Shown: piece by piece, positions 21,869 through 33,280 of the stretch | Layout: the number at the start of each line of letters is the position of its first letter | Position numbering within the stretch: the first letter of the stretch is position 1 | NCBI GenBank assembly: GCA_035578175.1 | Contig: JAQMRL010000004.1 | Span: 44,039,401 to 44,103,400 of the forward strand | DNA from: Catonia carolina | Lineage: Eukaryota; Arthropoda; Insecta; Hemiptera; Achilidae | Length of the DNA: 64,000 nucleotides | Direction: 5' to 3' | Notes under the pieces: model-generated | The model's input: the letters and a program-made list of their open reading frames with translations, nothing else | Databases searched by the model: none | Told to the model about the DNA's origin: nothing | Program-made: the position numbers and the translations under genes

Positions 21869-22307
21869 AAAATGTTAATCTGAAAATACAATATTTAATT
21901 GTGTAAATTTTTATCTAATTTCTGAAGAGGAAATTTTCAGATTATGAGCCTTTACCCGTCGTCTGAAAATCCGCTCACAGAAAATAACTTTTTTTTGTTA
22001 ACAGGTCGATTGCTGTGAGACATATTTTTATGTCTTAGTTCGTATTGTCGGAAACGTTTTGGGACTCATTACAATAAATCATTTTTTTTGTTGGATTTTA
22101 CTTAGTCTAGTAGTGAATATTATGCTGATGTCAGAAATGTCCTTAACTTTTTTAACTTACATTTTATTTCATTTTGTATTCGGCATTATTTTTTCACTTT
22201 TGTATTTGTTGAATTGAAATCTATTGAAGAAACAATAATATTTTCATTTCAAGTTTGCAATAAAATAGTCTTTTTGTAGTAGGCCTAGTTCCTTCAATTA
22301 AATAAAT

Positions 22308-22472
22308 GTGGCTGCCTCCATGGCGTAGTGGTTAGTACGCTTCCCTACCAACGGAAGGCCCCATGTTCGATTCCCGATTAGGGTTTGGAAATTATCACAA
22401 GTAAAAATTCAGTGTTTTATATTTCAAAGTAGTTGCTAATAACCAAAATGTTGATACGACTTAAAATAAACC
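22308..22472 (+). mobile_element. tRNA-derived SINE, type 1 (copy d), 10-bp target duplication
   Basis: Head GGCTGCCTCCATGGCGTAGT, B box GTTCGATTCCCG, body ending GCTAATAACCAAAATGTTGA and a short A-rich tail. Flanked by TTAAATAAAT at 22298-22307 and 22473-22482. Confidence 0.85.
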
Positions 22473-22907
22473 TTAAATAAATCCATATTTTCAATATGAA
22501 GGGACAATAAGTTGTTCAAAAATATGCATGACTTAAAAAAAGGAAATCTATTCTTAATTTATGCGAGACAGATTTTTATCTCAATATGGCTGAACCACCT
22601 CGTAATTGCGACAAGACAAAGCCAAAGCTTAGTTTACTTAGCAGTATTATTATTATTATTATTATAAATACTGTTTGTATTTATTAATATCTTTAAATTA
22701 AAAAATAAAAGAACAATTAATGTTTTCATAATACTGTAAACTGTTTTCGTGGAAACTATACCGCATGACATGAAAAAATGTAGTTTTTCTGGCAAAACTA
22801 CTCGTCATTCGAGTAGCAGTCAACCTGTTATTTGCGTCCAGCAAACTCCCGAGGAAGTAAAGCACATGTCAAGGAACTTATAAGTAAATCTATACACATA
22901 TTTGTAT
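22473..22907. other. Spacer with an (ATT)n run
   Basis: An ATT microsatellite at about 22643-22664; otherwise nothing recognised. Confidence 0.55.
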
Positions 22908-23296
22908 TGTTGTTTAGGTCATCAGTTGTAAGGCTGGTTTGAACCTCATGCTTTACTAAGTAAAACGAAGAGTGAGTTGGTTTACAATTGCCTTCCTCAC
23001 TGAGTAGAAAAGTATGTTTATCAGCATGCTAGGGCTTCTGAACAGGATCTACTCTCCACCCTACAAATGACACATTCACTTCATTTACCACAAGGTCTGG
23101 CTGTACAATGAAGTTTCATTAGGTACTCTTAGAGGAGATAACTCCGACTAGTGTATTTTACACCTCTATCTTTTCTGTTCTTAAATGCTTTAATATAATT
23201 GGATGATCATGTGATAAGAAACATAACTATTTTTGTAGCCCTGGAACTAGCAGATCAAGTGCAAATAATTTAACACTCCACCTACCTATTACGGCA
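22908..23296 (-). mobile_element. Family B retroposon, copy 4
   Basis: Minus-orientation near-full copy, from GTTGTTTAGGTCATCAG to CTCCACCTACCTATTACGGC. Confidence 0.8.
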
Positions 23297-24214
23297 TAAT
23301 GTATATTTTTCATAGTATTTTAATTATACATCCCTACTACTTATTGCAAGCTTACTGCAATATGTGAGTCATCTTCTAGTAATTACACAGTTTACTTAGC
23401 ATTTGCTTAGATATTTTAGGTGTTTATTGCTTTTAAGTTATTTTTTTTTTAATAAATACTATTCCCTAATAATCTATAAATATTTAATTTAATTTATAAT
23501 GTACTTGTTTATTTTACTACCTTGTAGTATTATTTCCATTATTCTGAATGTAGTATTATTTTAAAGACGTTTTTCAAATATTTCTTAATATAGTATTTAA
23601 AAACGGCGCGTATAACAAATAAAAAAATCGCAATCATGTAAATTTATTTTTAAAAGTGGTTAAAAAATCATGAGTTTCTTAATATTCATATGAATAAAAC
23701 TTGTAATTGTTTAATTCACTGTACGAAAGACTAAACTTATTTATTTTCACAGAAGATAATAGAAATAAAATATTATTTTCTTTCAACTTTTTCAAGAAGA
23801 ACTTTTATTATTATTACTATTTTTGTTTACTATTTTCTCATCATTCTAAAAACTGTTTAATTACAACATTACTATTGTAATTGTTATAACTTTCCAGATA
23901 AATAATTAATTAATGAAAATTTAAATAATTAAATAATTTAAATAATAACACAGGTCAACAATGGAAAAGTTGTTTAAAAACTAATGACTGATTCTATAGA
24001 TGCTTGTGTGCTGGCTTGTGTGCAATATTAAAACAAACTAATATTGTCAAAATTGAAAAATAAATAATTTTATTTCTGAATCATGGAATAAAAAATGTGG
24101 CATGAATTAATTTTGTTGATATTTTATCATTAGTTCGTTAGTTTGGTAATGAAGAAAAAGTCTTTACTCCATACTTTTTTAATGACCACGCAGGGTATTA
24201 ATAGAACTTGGGAC
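23297..24214. other. AT-rich stretch, nothing recognised
   Basis: No supported gene or repeat. Confidence 0.5.
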
Positions 24215-24835
24215 CAAAAATGTAATACGAAAAAATTTGGTTGATCCACTCAAAGTACTCCTACCTCCACTTAACATTAAACTCTGATTGAAGAAATAAT
24301 TCGTAAAAGCTTTATCAAACGAAGTAGATTGTAAAGCAAAAATATTCCGCAACTGTCAGAGGTCAAAGTGAAAGAAGGCGTTTTCACTAGTCCAGACATT
24401 CATAAATTTTTGAGACGAAGCCTTTCAAACCAAAATAGAAAATATTGAAATCAAGAAGACGGAAATCATTTGAAGAAGTCGTAAAGCATTTTTTTGGGAA
24501 CAATAGGACCCAAATTTTAAGAGCGCAGTGAAAACGTGCTAAAAAAATTCCAAGACTTGGGTTGTTCAATGAGCTTGATGGTGCATTTTCTGAATTCTCG
24601 TATTGATTACTTCCCTGAAAATCTTGGTGATGCAAGTGAAGAACGTAAGAGGGTGAAATATTACATCAAGATATAAAGAAAATCGACCGTTGATGTCAGG
24701 GAAGGTGGAATGTGAACATTATTGCAGACTACTGTTGGTGCATCCATAGAGATAATCCGCAAGCTAATTACAACAGAAAATGGCGCTTGAGAAGCGTTGA
24801 AAGGAAAATAAAAAAGCTGTTCAAATCTTCGTAGT
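24215..24835 (+). pseudogene. Decayed copy of an uncharacterised multicopy insect gene
   Basis: Pieces in several frames read, in order, like a protein I recognise only as an unnamed repetitive family in insect genomes. They are a VDPLKVLLPPLNIKL-like segment (~24240), VKVKEGVFTSPDIHKFLRDE (~24367), and a KHFFGNNRT-like segment (~24490). Then comes a remnant of the usual 'DFFPENLG..S.E' region (~24605) and CQGRWNVNIIADYCWCIHRD near 24698-24755. At least four stops or frame changes interrupt it. Function of the family is unknown to me; a transposon origin is plausible because copies are numerous. Confidence 0.6.
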
Positions 24836-25204
24836 GGTAAGAAAATATACCAAAATCCTGTCTTTAAATCCCATGAGAATTATTTAAGTTTTCCATGAGA
24901 ATAATGAACACTGTATAGATAAAACGACAATCTCCATTTTCTTTTTTCAGTGTCGTGAAAAATCCTTACGTGATGGTAAAACACGGTGGCCACATTGAAA
25001 TCAGCGCACAAAATAACATGAAAATTAGTTATCAGATCACAAACAACTTTCAATCTCTTTGATTTTGTTGACCTGTGTAATTTACCATGTTGCTAACAGT
25101 AGTTCCATTTTATAAAACTAAAATTCAAACAAAATATCTATTTGAACAATGAATTTACGATTTAAAAATTAACTAAAAATATAAAAGAGGATATGGTGAA
25201 CTGC
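24836..25204. other. Spacer, nothing recognised
   Basis: No supported content. Confidence 0.5.
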
Positions 25205-25840
25205 TTTATTGTTTGCTGATAACCTGAGAGTAAAACAGGAGAATGAGAATGTATTGCAGAAAGCACTCTTCCTCCAGCACAAATTATGCAAAGAATATAA
25301 GCTGACAATTTCAACACAGAAGACGAGGGTAATGGCGTTTAGAGGAAAAGATCTAGTCAGGAGCAAAATTGTTATAGAGAACAATATTCTGGAACAGATA
25401 TCCCACTTTCAGTATCTGGGTCGCAACGTAACATATCAACAAAATAAAGATGCCTTCAATGAGATTCGTCGATTCTAACATACATGCGGGACTATCCACA
25501 TAACCTTACAAAACAACACCAGTAGGAATATAAAGTTGAGATTTAATAAAACAATAGCAGTACCAACCATATTTTATGGCAGCAAAACTTGGTGCTAGCG
25601 AAGAGAGATGAGAGCAAATTGCAGGCATCTGAAATAAAATTTTTACGGCAAACTTATAGGATGAAGTAGAGAAGACAGTTATGAATGTAGAGATAAGGAA
25701 AGAACTTAATACCTTCGCCATAAATGACAGGGTACTACAAAATAAATTACAGTGGATAGAACATGTGGGCAGGATGAGCGAGAATAAGATACCTGAGCAG
25801 GCGTTGAGTTACAAACCGGAGGGACGGAGAGACCGATTTT
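25205..25840 (+). pseudogene. RTE-like LINE reverse transcriptase, C-terminal part
   Basis: Starts inside the polymerase at motif C, read here as FADN where FADD/YADD is expected, so a catalytic Asp is replaced. Then follow KLCKEYKLTISTQKTRVMAF, HFQYLGRNVTY, a TIAVPTIFYGSKTW-like segment in another frame, and LQWIEHVGRMSENKIPEQAL with YKPEGRRD. Three frames are needed to read it through. The endonuclease and palm upstream are absent. A shorter relative is at 1195-1316. Confidence 0.8.
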
Positions 25841-26515
25841 TTCGCCACAATTATTTTGTTACTCCTTTACATAGTTACTTCAATTCAGAAGCAATACAAC
25901 ATCTCAACTATAAAAATGTACCTAAAAGGCTGAAGAAAAAGAAGCCCTTCAAACTAGTATAACAATGCAGTGTGATGTGATAAAGGAGAGCAGTATGAAG
26001 TGTCAAAAGTAAAAAATATTTTTATATTTTAGTATTAAGGTATAAAACATTGATGAAAGGGTTATGCAATTTGAGCATTAGTTTTTAAGACAATATGAGC
26101 GAAAAATTAATGGTTGGTCTCTTAGACCAGATTTAATTAACTACACTTAAAAAAACATTTAGTTTGATGTCATCCCGTCACATACGATACAGTGCAATTG
26201 TCTAAATAAAATAAGATTGCGTAACAAAATATAGACAATATTGTTTTAACAATGGATTTTGTATGAAATTTTCATACTTAAAGGTCAGGAAACACTAGGC
26301 TTTGTTCAATATTGTTGATTTTTCTACTAGAGTGCAATATTCCCTTAGGGCCTATTATCTTCGTTTTTGTTATCAATTCTAAATTTTTCTAGTAATTTTT
26401 TGTGTATTTATTTATCTAGTATATTCTTCTCTCTTCTACTAAGGTGGTTGTTTTTATATGAAAGCAGCCAGGCTCTTTTACGGGCATATACTAATTAGAC
26501 AATGTGAAGTAAAGT
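25841..26515. other. AT-rich stretch, nothing recognised
   Basis: May include the 3' UTR of the preceding LINE; no A-tail found. Confidence 0.45.
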
Positions 26516-26518
26516 AGT

Positions 26519-27016
26519 TGTCGCCGGCGCCCCCACCATTATCAGCGCCTGCAGACGGTCCCAGAACCTGCCTGCCGCGGGGAGCGCAGCCAGCAGGGCC
26601 TCCCCCCCACTATGAAGTGGACTCGCCGGAGGGGTACTTAAGCAGCCGCACTGAACCACGAGTCGCGGCCCCTCCTGTCCACCACCAATAAACGAAAACT
26701 TTCCTCCCTTCACAACCGTATCCTCAGACAAATCGCCCAATTCCACTACACCGTAAACAACACATCCATCCGTCAATACCTACAATCCCCCAGCCTGGAG
26801 GAGTTCATCGCGCGAACTTCCAGAGTCCTCCACGACGCCGGTCAACGCTCTGTACAGCCAGCTGTCAGAGAAATCTACGAAGCAATCCGCCCGCCACAAA
26901 TCAAGATCAAACAGCCATTCCACGACTTCCTGTAAATTTCCCTTAAAATTTTCAAAATCCCGGCCCTATAAATAAAATTTCCCACTGGAAAAAAAAAAAA
27001 AAAAAAAAAAAAAAAA
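26519..27016 (+). mobile_element. Jockey/I-group LINE 3' end with 30-bp poly(A)
   Basis: GC-rich and sharply different from its AT-rich flanks. From about 26690 it translates to LHNRILRQIAQFHYTVNNTS, then LEEFIARTSRVLHDAGQR and a terminal RPPQIKIKQPFHDFL with a stop at ~26934. This arrangement is seen at the C-terminus of Jockey-like ORF2 proteins. A ~50-bp 3' UTR follows, with AATAAA at 26971-26976 and an A-run at 26989-27016. Upstream of 26680 the frame is broken. 5'-truncated. Confidence 0.65.
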
Positions 27017-27815
27017 TGAATAAATACAAGTTCCCTGCTTTTAAAATTCAACTCCCAAACCCCTGCCTTCAAACAATTCTTCCCAAAAATTAATTATCCC
27101 GATAAATAAAAAAAATATACAAGTTCCCCGTCCAACACTATTCCTTCCCAAAAATTCCAAATAAATCTCCTGGCTAGAAAAGCATTCCTTCCCGTTCACA
27201 TGTTCTCTCCCCTTTTCGTGTTCGAGTCAATCTCTCCTTAAATGTTCCACAGTTATCCTTAATAAAGAAAAATAAGCAATAAAGTTCCGTTATCCTATTC
27301 CCCGAACGACAAGGTAGCATAGCTACGACGTCGTCGTCCTGAGCGTAAGCTCATTCTTCCTGAACTCGAACTCGACGAGTCGCATTCACCTACCAACTCC
27401 CGAACGGAGAAGAAGAGCCCAGCCGAGACCGGATGCCCCATTCCTGGTCTACGCTACCGGTGGCAGACGCACATTCTCGCACCGGTCAGCCTTCGTCGAC
27501 CCGGAGAGAACCGCCTCGGTCTACGCCGACCCGACACTGCGGGGCTCTGGGGGTCACCACTGTCACGCTGCAGTGGGGACCCAACTGCCGCTAAGGGAAG
27601 GCTAAGCCTGAACCCGGTAGTCGGACAGCTCCGCTTTCAACACGCCGACTCGTCGCTTCCGACCATTAACAACGGCCCTTTCCATTGCCAATCACAAAAC
27701 ACACCCGGCCCATTTCAGGGCCACCAGCACAATTAAAGGTCCCTTTTCAGGGCCACCAAACTCACAAGCAAAGTTTCGCCACGTGTCGTCGGCCCCGGTC
27801 GGTGACATAATCAAT
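27017..27815. other. GC-rich block of unknown origin
   Basis: After the A-run the sequence stays unlike its surroundings: C-rich to ~27260, then clearly GC-rich to ~27800. No ORF longer than ~60 codons is convincing. ACAAGTTCCC occurs twice (27026, 27119). Near the right end two related units contain GGCCCATTTCAGGGCCACCA (27707) and CCCTTTTCAGGGCCACCA (27741). AAGTAAA occurs just before 26519 and just after 27815, so LINE end plus block may be one insertion. It could be another element's 5' region. Confidence 0.5.
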
Positions 27816-29282
27816 AAGTAAACAGTTTACGCAGTTAGTCAGTTATTAGGATGTTGTGTCAACTAACAAAGGTTAGTTTTTACGGTTTTATCGCACATTG
27901 GAAACAAATTTCTTAGTAACAAGGAAATAGTGTAATACTGTTATCATTGTACTCAAACATTAAGTAAGAATTAATTCAATAATGGTTTAATTGGAAATTA
28001 CTATATTTCTTATTTAACAATGTCTTTAAATTAAAAAATATTTTTTAATCAATTTCATCTAATATTAAGTTAAGTAGTAATTGTAATTTGCAAGTAGTTT
28101 TAACTGTAATAATCAATGTAATTAATTAATTACATTGAAATAAATCTTTATTATATATTATAAAATAAAGTTTAATTATTTAAAAACAACCAGATCCTAG
28201 GAAGAATCCAGAATAAACCTCACAACATTTTTAATTGAATTTATTAAAATACTGTATTAAATTAATTGTTAAAAGAATTAGATGGTTTTTTTTATTTTAA
28301 AAGGTAGGTTACGTGGATTAAAAAAACCTGTAATATTTTAGAAGAATCGGTTTTATAGCCTTTGCAAAATGCCAGAACTGATATTATTTTATTTCGTTGT
28401 TACAAAATTCGTGTTTTAGTTCCGTGAAAATCGAAAATGAATTTAATTTGCATTACCTTCACCGTTTGACTTTTATCTTGGGTCATTTTCTATTAGTCAC
28501 GATTTGGCCTGGTATTATACTACTTCACAACAATATCCATTACGTATTACACATCTCGGATTACAGTTGAAATACATTTCCTTCAACTTTCGATCTTTAC
28601 TCTTGTTTATTTGATTGTTTCTTATCCGTTGTGTACAGTCTCGAAACAAAATATCTCTAGTATTTACAGTTGACAGTGATTGATAATAGGTACTGGATAA
28701 AATCAAACAAAATAATGATCTTTTAGAAATACTTTTTACATTGGACGATAAACTGTACTGTTATTTGTAAAAAAAGAGAAGTGCTTAACATTTAACACAC
28801 ATTATAACATCACCACAGTACTTTGTAAATAATTTTTTTTAACTGTCATACTTATCACTTACTAAGCTTTACAAAATCTTACTGAGCTTAAAATTTGTTT
28901 CCGTGAACTCACCGACTAAAAGTTTAACTTTGGTCGTATTTGGTTTAACCAAATAATCACAGAAATAGTCAAGAAACTATCTAATTTCGAATGCATTCTT
29001 ATGTTATCCCAAAATTTATTACCATTTAAAAATACTTACAGATAATCCTGTCAACATTGTTGAAGTAAAATTATCAGTACAACTGGATCCGCTTACTTGT
29101 GAACCTCGTCTATAATAAATAATTCCACTAAACTACATTTTGACTATGAATGTTCAACCTTGATAATAAAAATATACTTACCTTGAAAATGTTGTGCCGA
29201 TAAACTTCATGAATAGAAGCTGGCAAATTAGTTTTTGAAAATTGTACATAATTTTATTTTTGGCAATTTTTAAAATTGTTAC
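27816..29282. other. AT-rich stretch, nothing recognised except a palindrome
   Basis: No credible gene. The only structured site noted is the palindrome at 28113. Confidence 0.5.
28113..28138. repeat. 26-bp perfect palindrome
   Basis: TCAATGTAATTAA followed directly by its reverse complement, no loop. Confidence 0.9.
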
Positions 29283-30305
29283 TTATAATTTTCCTTCGTC
29301 CGTCCGTCACACTAAGATGTTAAAAACTACAAGAGATAGCAACAAACCAAGTTCCAATTTTGACCAGAAGGATTCGAAGTAAATAAATCAAAATCAGATA
29401 CTAAGGGAGATAGCAACGAAGGGTTTTCGGATTTGTAATCTACACAAAAAGTTAATGGGCCTGGATTGGGTTTGAAGTTCCGGTTTTGACCGAAAGTGGC
29501 CCAAAAGGAGAAGTCAAAAATCAAGGTCGGAATTTGGAAACAAAAATAGTGTCATTAGATTCTTCTTAAAGAATTGATACAGAAATTATTGGGTTTGAAG
29601 TTCTGGTATCGTACGGAAGTGGCCCAACACCAGAAGTCAAGTAATCAAAGTCGGATTTTGGAAACAGAAGTAGCCTAATGCCATTAGATTCCTTTTAAAG
29701 AGTAGATACAGATATCATTTGGTTTGAGGTTCCGGTTTTGACCGAAAGTGAACCAACACCAGAAGTCAACAAATCAAAGTTATAATCGGGAAACAAAAAT
29801 GGTGTTATTCGATTATTCTTAAATAGTAGATACAGAAATCATTGGGTTCGAAATTCCGGTTTCGACCAAAAGTGGCACAAAACCGGAATAAAAGAAATCA
29901 AAGTCGGAATTTGTAAACAAAAATAGAGTCATTAAATTAAATTCCTATTAAAGAGTAGATAAATATATCATTTGCTTTGAGGTTCCGGTTTTGATCGAAA
30001 GTGACCCAAAACCAGAAGTCAACAAATCAAAGTTATAGTCTGGAAACAAAAAATGGTGTTATTCAATTACTCTTAAATAGTAGATACAGAAATCATTGGG
30101 TTCAAAATTCCGATTTCGACCAAAAGTGGCACAAAACCGGAAGTCAAGAAATCAAAGTCGGAATTTGGAAACGAAAATAGTATCACTTGATTTATTTTTA
30201 AGTGTAGTTACAGAAATTACTAATGGTTTTTGCCATAAACCAAAAGTATGCCCTAAGCTTTATTAAAAATCGTCACCAGCCATGAGACACATCGTCTCAT
30301 AAAAG
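29283..30305 (-). repeat. Family C: minisatellite array 2 with terminal hairpin
   Basis: Inverted counterpart of 18335-19030. It begins with CGTCCGTCCGTC near 29298. About six ~120-bp units follow (29466-30215), each with GTTCCGGTTT.GACC, AAGTGGC.CAAAACC and TCAAAGTCGGAATTTGGAAA. It ends at the hairpin ATGAGACACATCGTCTCAT (30282-30300). Confidence 0.85.
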
Positions 30306-30977
30306 GGTTTTTTCCAATCAAATTTATAACATATATTACTAGTATATTAAATTTACCAAAATAATTTGATATTGGTATAGTTTTACAAATAATAAAATAT
30401 GAACGTAGATTTTATTGTAGTACAACAATACAAATACACAATAAGAAGATAAAAATAAAATTTCAATCTGGTTCGAACGGATGTCATATTTTAAAACATC
30501 CTCAATAAATCAATCTCAAAATAAAATTACCCGATAAAAATAGGAATGAGGAAAATAAATGAAAATTTATTGTGCGTGAATTTTATGTAGTACGTACATG
30601 TACTACCAAAATGTAGAACACATAAACTACATTACAATCGCTATGTTACAAAATCCATCGTATAAGTTTTGTACGAAAAATACCACAATATAATATTTTT
30701 ATGTTCTGTTAAAGAATAAATTGTATTGTTCAGTACATAATAAAGTTAATTTTAAAAATAATCGGTTATTTGTAGAAAAAAAATCAATAATATTTAAACA
30801 GGAAACTGCATTTAAAATGTAATATAATTTTCTAGAAAGTAATAAAACTGTTAACTATTAGTTTAAAAAAAACTTTAATGGTAATTATTTGTACGGGCAC
30901 TCTTCATGTAACACCAAGAATGATAAGCAAATATGTTTTTAATATTTATGAACTTAAATAAAATAGCCATTAAAACT
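30306..30977. other. AT-rich stretch, nothing recognised
   Basis: No supported gene or repeat. Confidence 0.5.
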
Positions 30978-31753
30978 CGGGTGTGAAACACACGACTTTC
31001 TGTTGCCAAAGCAAATAATGAACAATATAACCAACATTAGAAGTAAACAAAAAACACTAACCTTAAATAACATAACATTATTTTAATCATGAGTGAAAGA
31101 CGTAAAATGAAAATCAACCTTAGTTTGGCTTAATAATACGAAAAATCACTCTTTTACGCTAAACTAGGCTCTGTAGAGAGAAATGCTCTAAATAAAAGTT
31201 GTAGATCTTTTAATTTTCTATAAATTTGATTATATACACTTTTGTCGTAAAATGCATACTAAGGCTGAAATCATAAAAAAAAATGATAATTTTTTACAGA
31301 TTTTTCATGAAAAAAAAAAACAGAAAATCACAAATTACCGCTAAACTAAGGGTTATAAAAAGAAATGTTTGAAATAAAATTTGTAGATTTTAAAATTTTC
31401 TGCAACTTAGATTATATACTACACTTTTGCCCTAAATGCATATTAAGGCCGTAATCTTAAGAAAACCATTTCTATGAGAGAACAGCCTCCCCAAAAATTT
31501 CAGCAGACATGGCGCCTACCCTATCTTGTAGAGCATAAAAAATGTAGTAAATGAGGCGATTTTAAAAAAATCCTAGGAGCAGTTTTTGAGAAAATCGCAA
31601 AAAAATGAAAATTTACACGAATAAACTACTACTTCCGGTTGACCGATTTTGATGAAAATGTTCGTGACGGGTCCTCTAGTGGTATCTAACATACGTTTTA
31701 AGTTTCAAGTTCGTACGATGTTCTGTTTTTGAGATATTCTGTTCACGCGCGCG

Positions 31754-31785
<32 letters not shown>

Positions 31786-31922
31786 CACCAATCGCTAAAA
31801 ACATGGTTTTTGGGTTCAGGGGGTCTGAAAACGTGTAGACCCGGTGAAAACTCGATTTCGAAAAATCGACATGAAAAAATACTTTTCTTCCTATATATTC
31901 ATAAAGGTAAGAGAAAGTAAAA
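30978..31922 (-). mobile_element. Family A repeat, copy 6
   Basis: Complete minus copy from GGTGTGAAACACACGACTTT to the hairpin (CCTATATATTCATAAAGG) and AAGAGAAAGTAAAA. The microsatellite slot is a compound (CG)n(CA)n at 31746-31784. Confidence 0.9.
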
Positions 31923-33280
31923 AGTAAACGAATTTACATGGAGTTTTTATCGTGTAAACAATACACAAGGGTTTATCATACAAATCTTTAAACAAACACA
32001 AAAAAATAAAAGAAAAGAAAACAAACAAGTGATAATTTTTTTGTAAATAGTTTAATTCAACAGGGCTTGATAGAAATAACCAAAGTGAGAGAATTGAGAA
32101 AGGCTGTGTGAATTGGAGTTTAAGGAGGAAAGGACTAGAAATTGATAAGAGTTAAACATTGCGAGAAAAGCAAATTTCAACCCTCCTAGAATCGGTAGAA
32201 ATACGCAGTCGGCCTATTAAGTGAGAGAGAGAAATGAAATCAGATATCCGGTCACGTTTAAACTTGTGCCCTATAACCTGTCTGTGTAAGCTTAATAGAC
32301 GGGATTACAAAAGGGTTACTAATGGGAAGGTAGAGAAACTAACTCGTTTCACCCTCATCCCGAAGTTTTCCACAATCTAGGTACGTATTCGTAACCGACT
32401 AAAAATCGTTTAAACAAGGGCAGGTGGCGAACAGTGTTAATTCTTCCATGAGAGAACTAAAGAACGAAAAGGAAACACAAACATAATGGGAAATGAAAAG
32501 AATAGAAAGAGACCGAAACAAAAAAGGAAAAGGCAGAAAGGATTTTCCATATCATCAGTATTGTATCGTTGTGTCATATGCAAAATTTAATTAAAAGATA
32601 ACAAAGCCTATTATTATAGTTATTGTTTTAATAAAATGAGAGAAAATTTATAATCGTTATAAGAATGTAACCTAATAACAAACGTATTGTAATATTGCAA
32701 CCTTGCAATTTAATATTACAGTAGTTTTTTTTAATGTAAGCTCTTTTAATTAGATACGTGTGTAGGTGATAGAGAAGTCATCTTGTACAATATCAGCCTC
32801 CTAAGAGATGATTAAAATAATAATAACGTACTGAAACAACTAATCATAAAAGTAATTAACAATATGATTGTGAATACTGTGTGTAGAAAAAAATATAATG
32901 ATCCTGCAAATATTTATTATTAAAGAGGTGCAAGGAACGTGAAATCTAATAAGGTGTTAAAGTTACGATAGCAGAGTCCTGTGACAATGTTAGGTTGGCT
33001 TCTTGTTCTTTCCAACTAAAAACGAGCATTTAAGGGTACCTGGAACGAACGAAACTGAAAATTATCACATTTCCGGTTTTTTGAAAATTATTAAAATTCA
33101 GAGTTTTCTGCATCCAACGATGTAGGTATAATTTGTTGGGGATTTGCAGTTCATTTTTAAATTAAAAATATGTTAAATCCTTAAGTTATTTTTTAAACGT
33201 TACCCATTTGCATAACATCTCTATTATGTTTTTTTAATGACAGATAAATTTTTAATTTTTTTATTTTGTGCGATATTTTT
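31923..33280. other. Apparently unique DNA, no gene recognised
   Basis: The least AT-biased part (32080-32520) is purine-rich and has no element signatures; short frames there lack protein-like composition. Confidence 0.5.

Noticed and set aside
24387..24635. 82-codon minus-strand frame
   Set aside because: Antisense shadow of the decayed plus-strand gene at 24215-24835.
26495..26776. 93-codon minus-strand frame in the GC-rich block
   Set aside because: Antisense to the LINE C-terminal text on the plus strand; GC-rich DNA keeps frames open by chance.
27673..27760. Histone gene 3' end
   Set aside because: Stem-loops are imperfect and repeated, and no histone coding sequence lies upstream; kept only as a finding.
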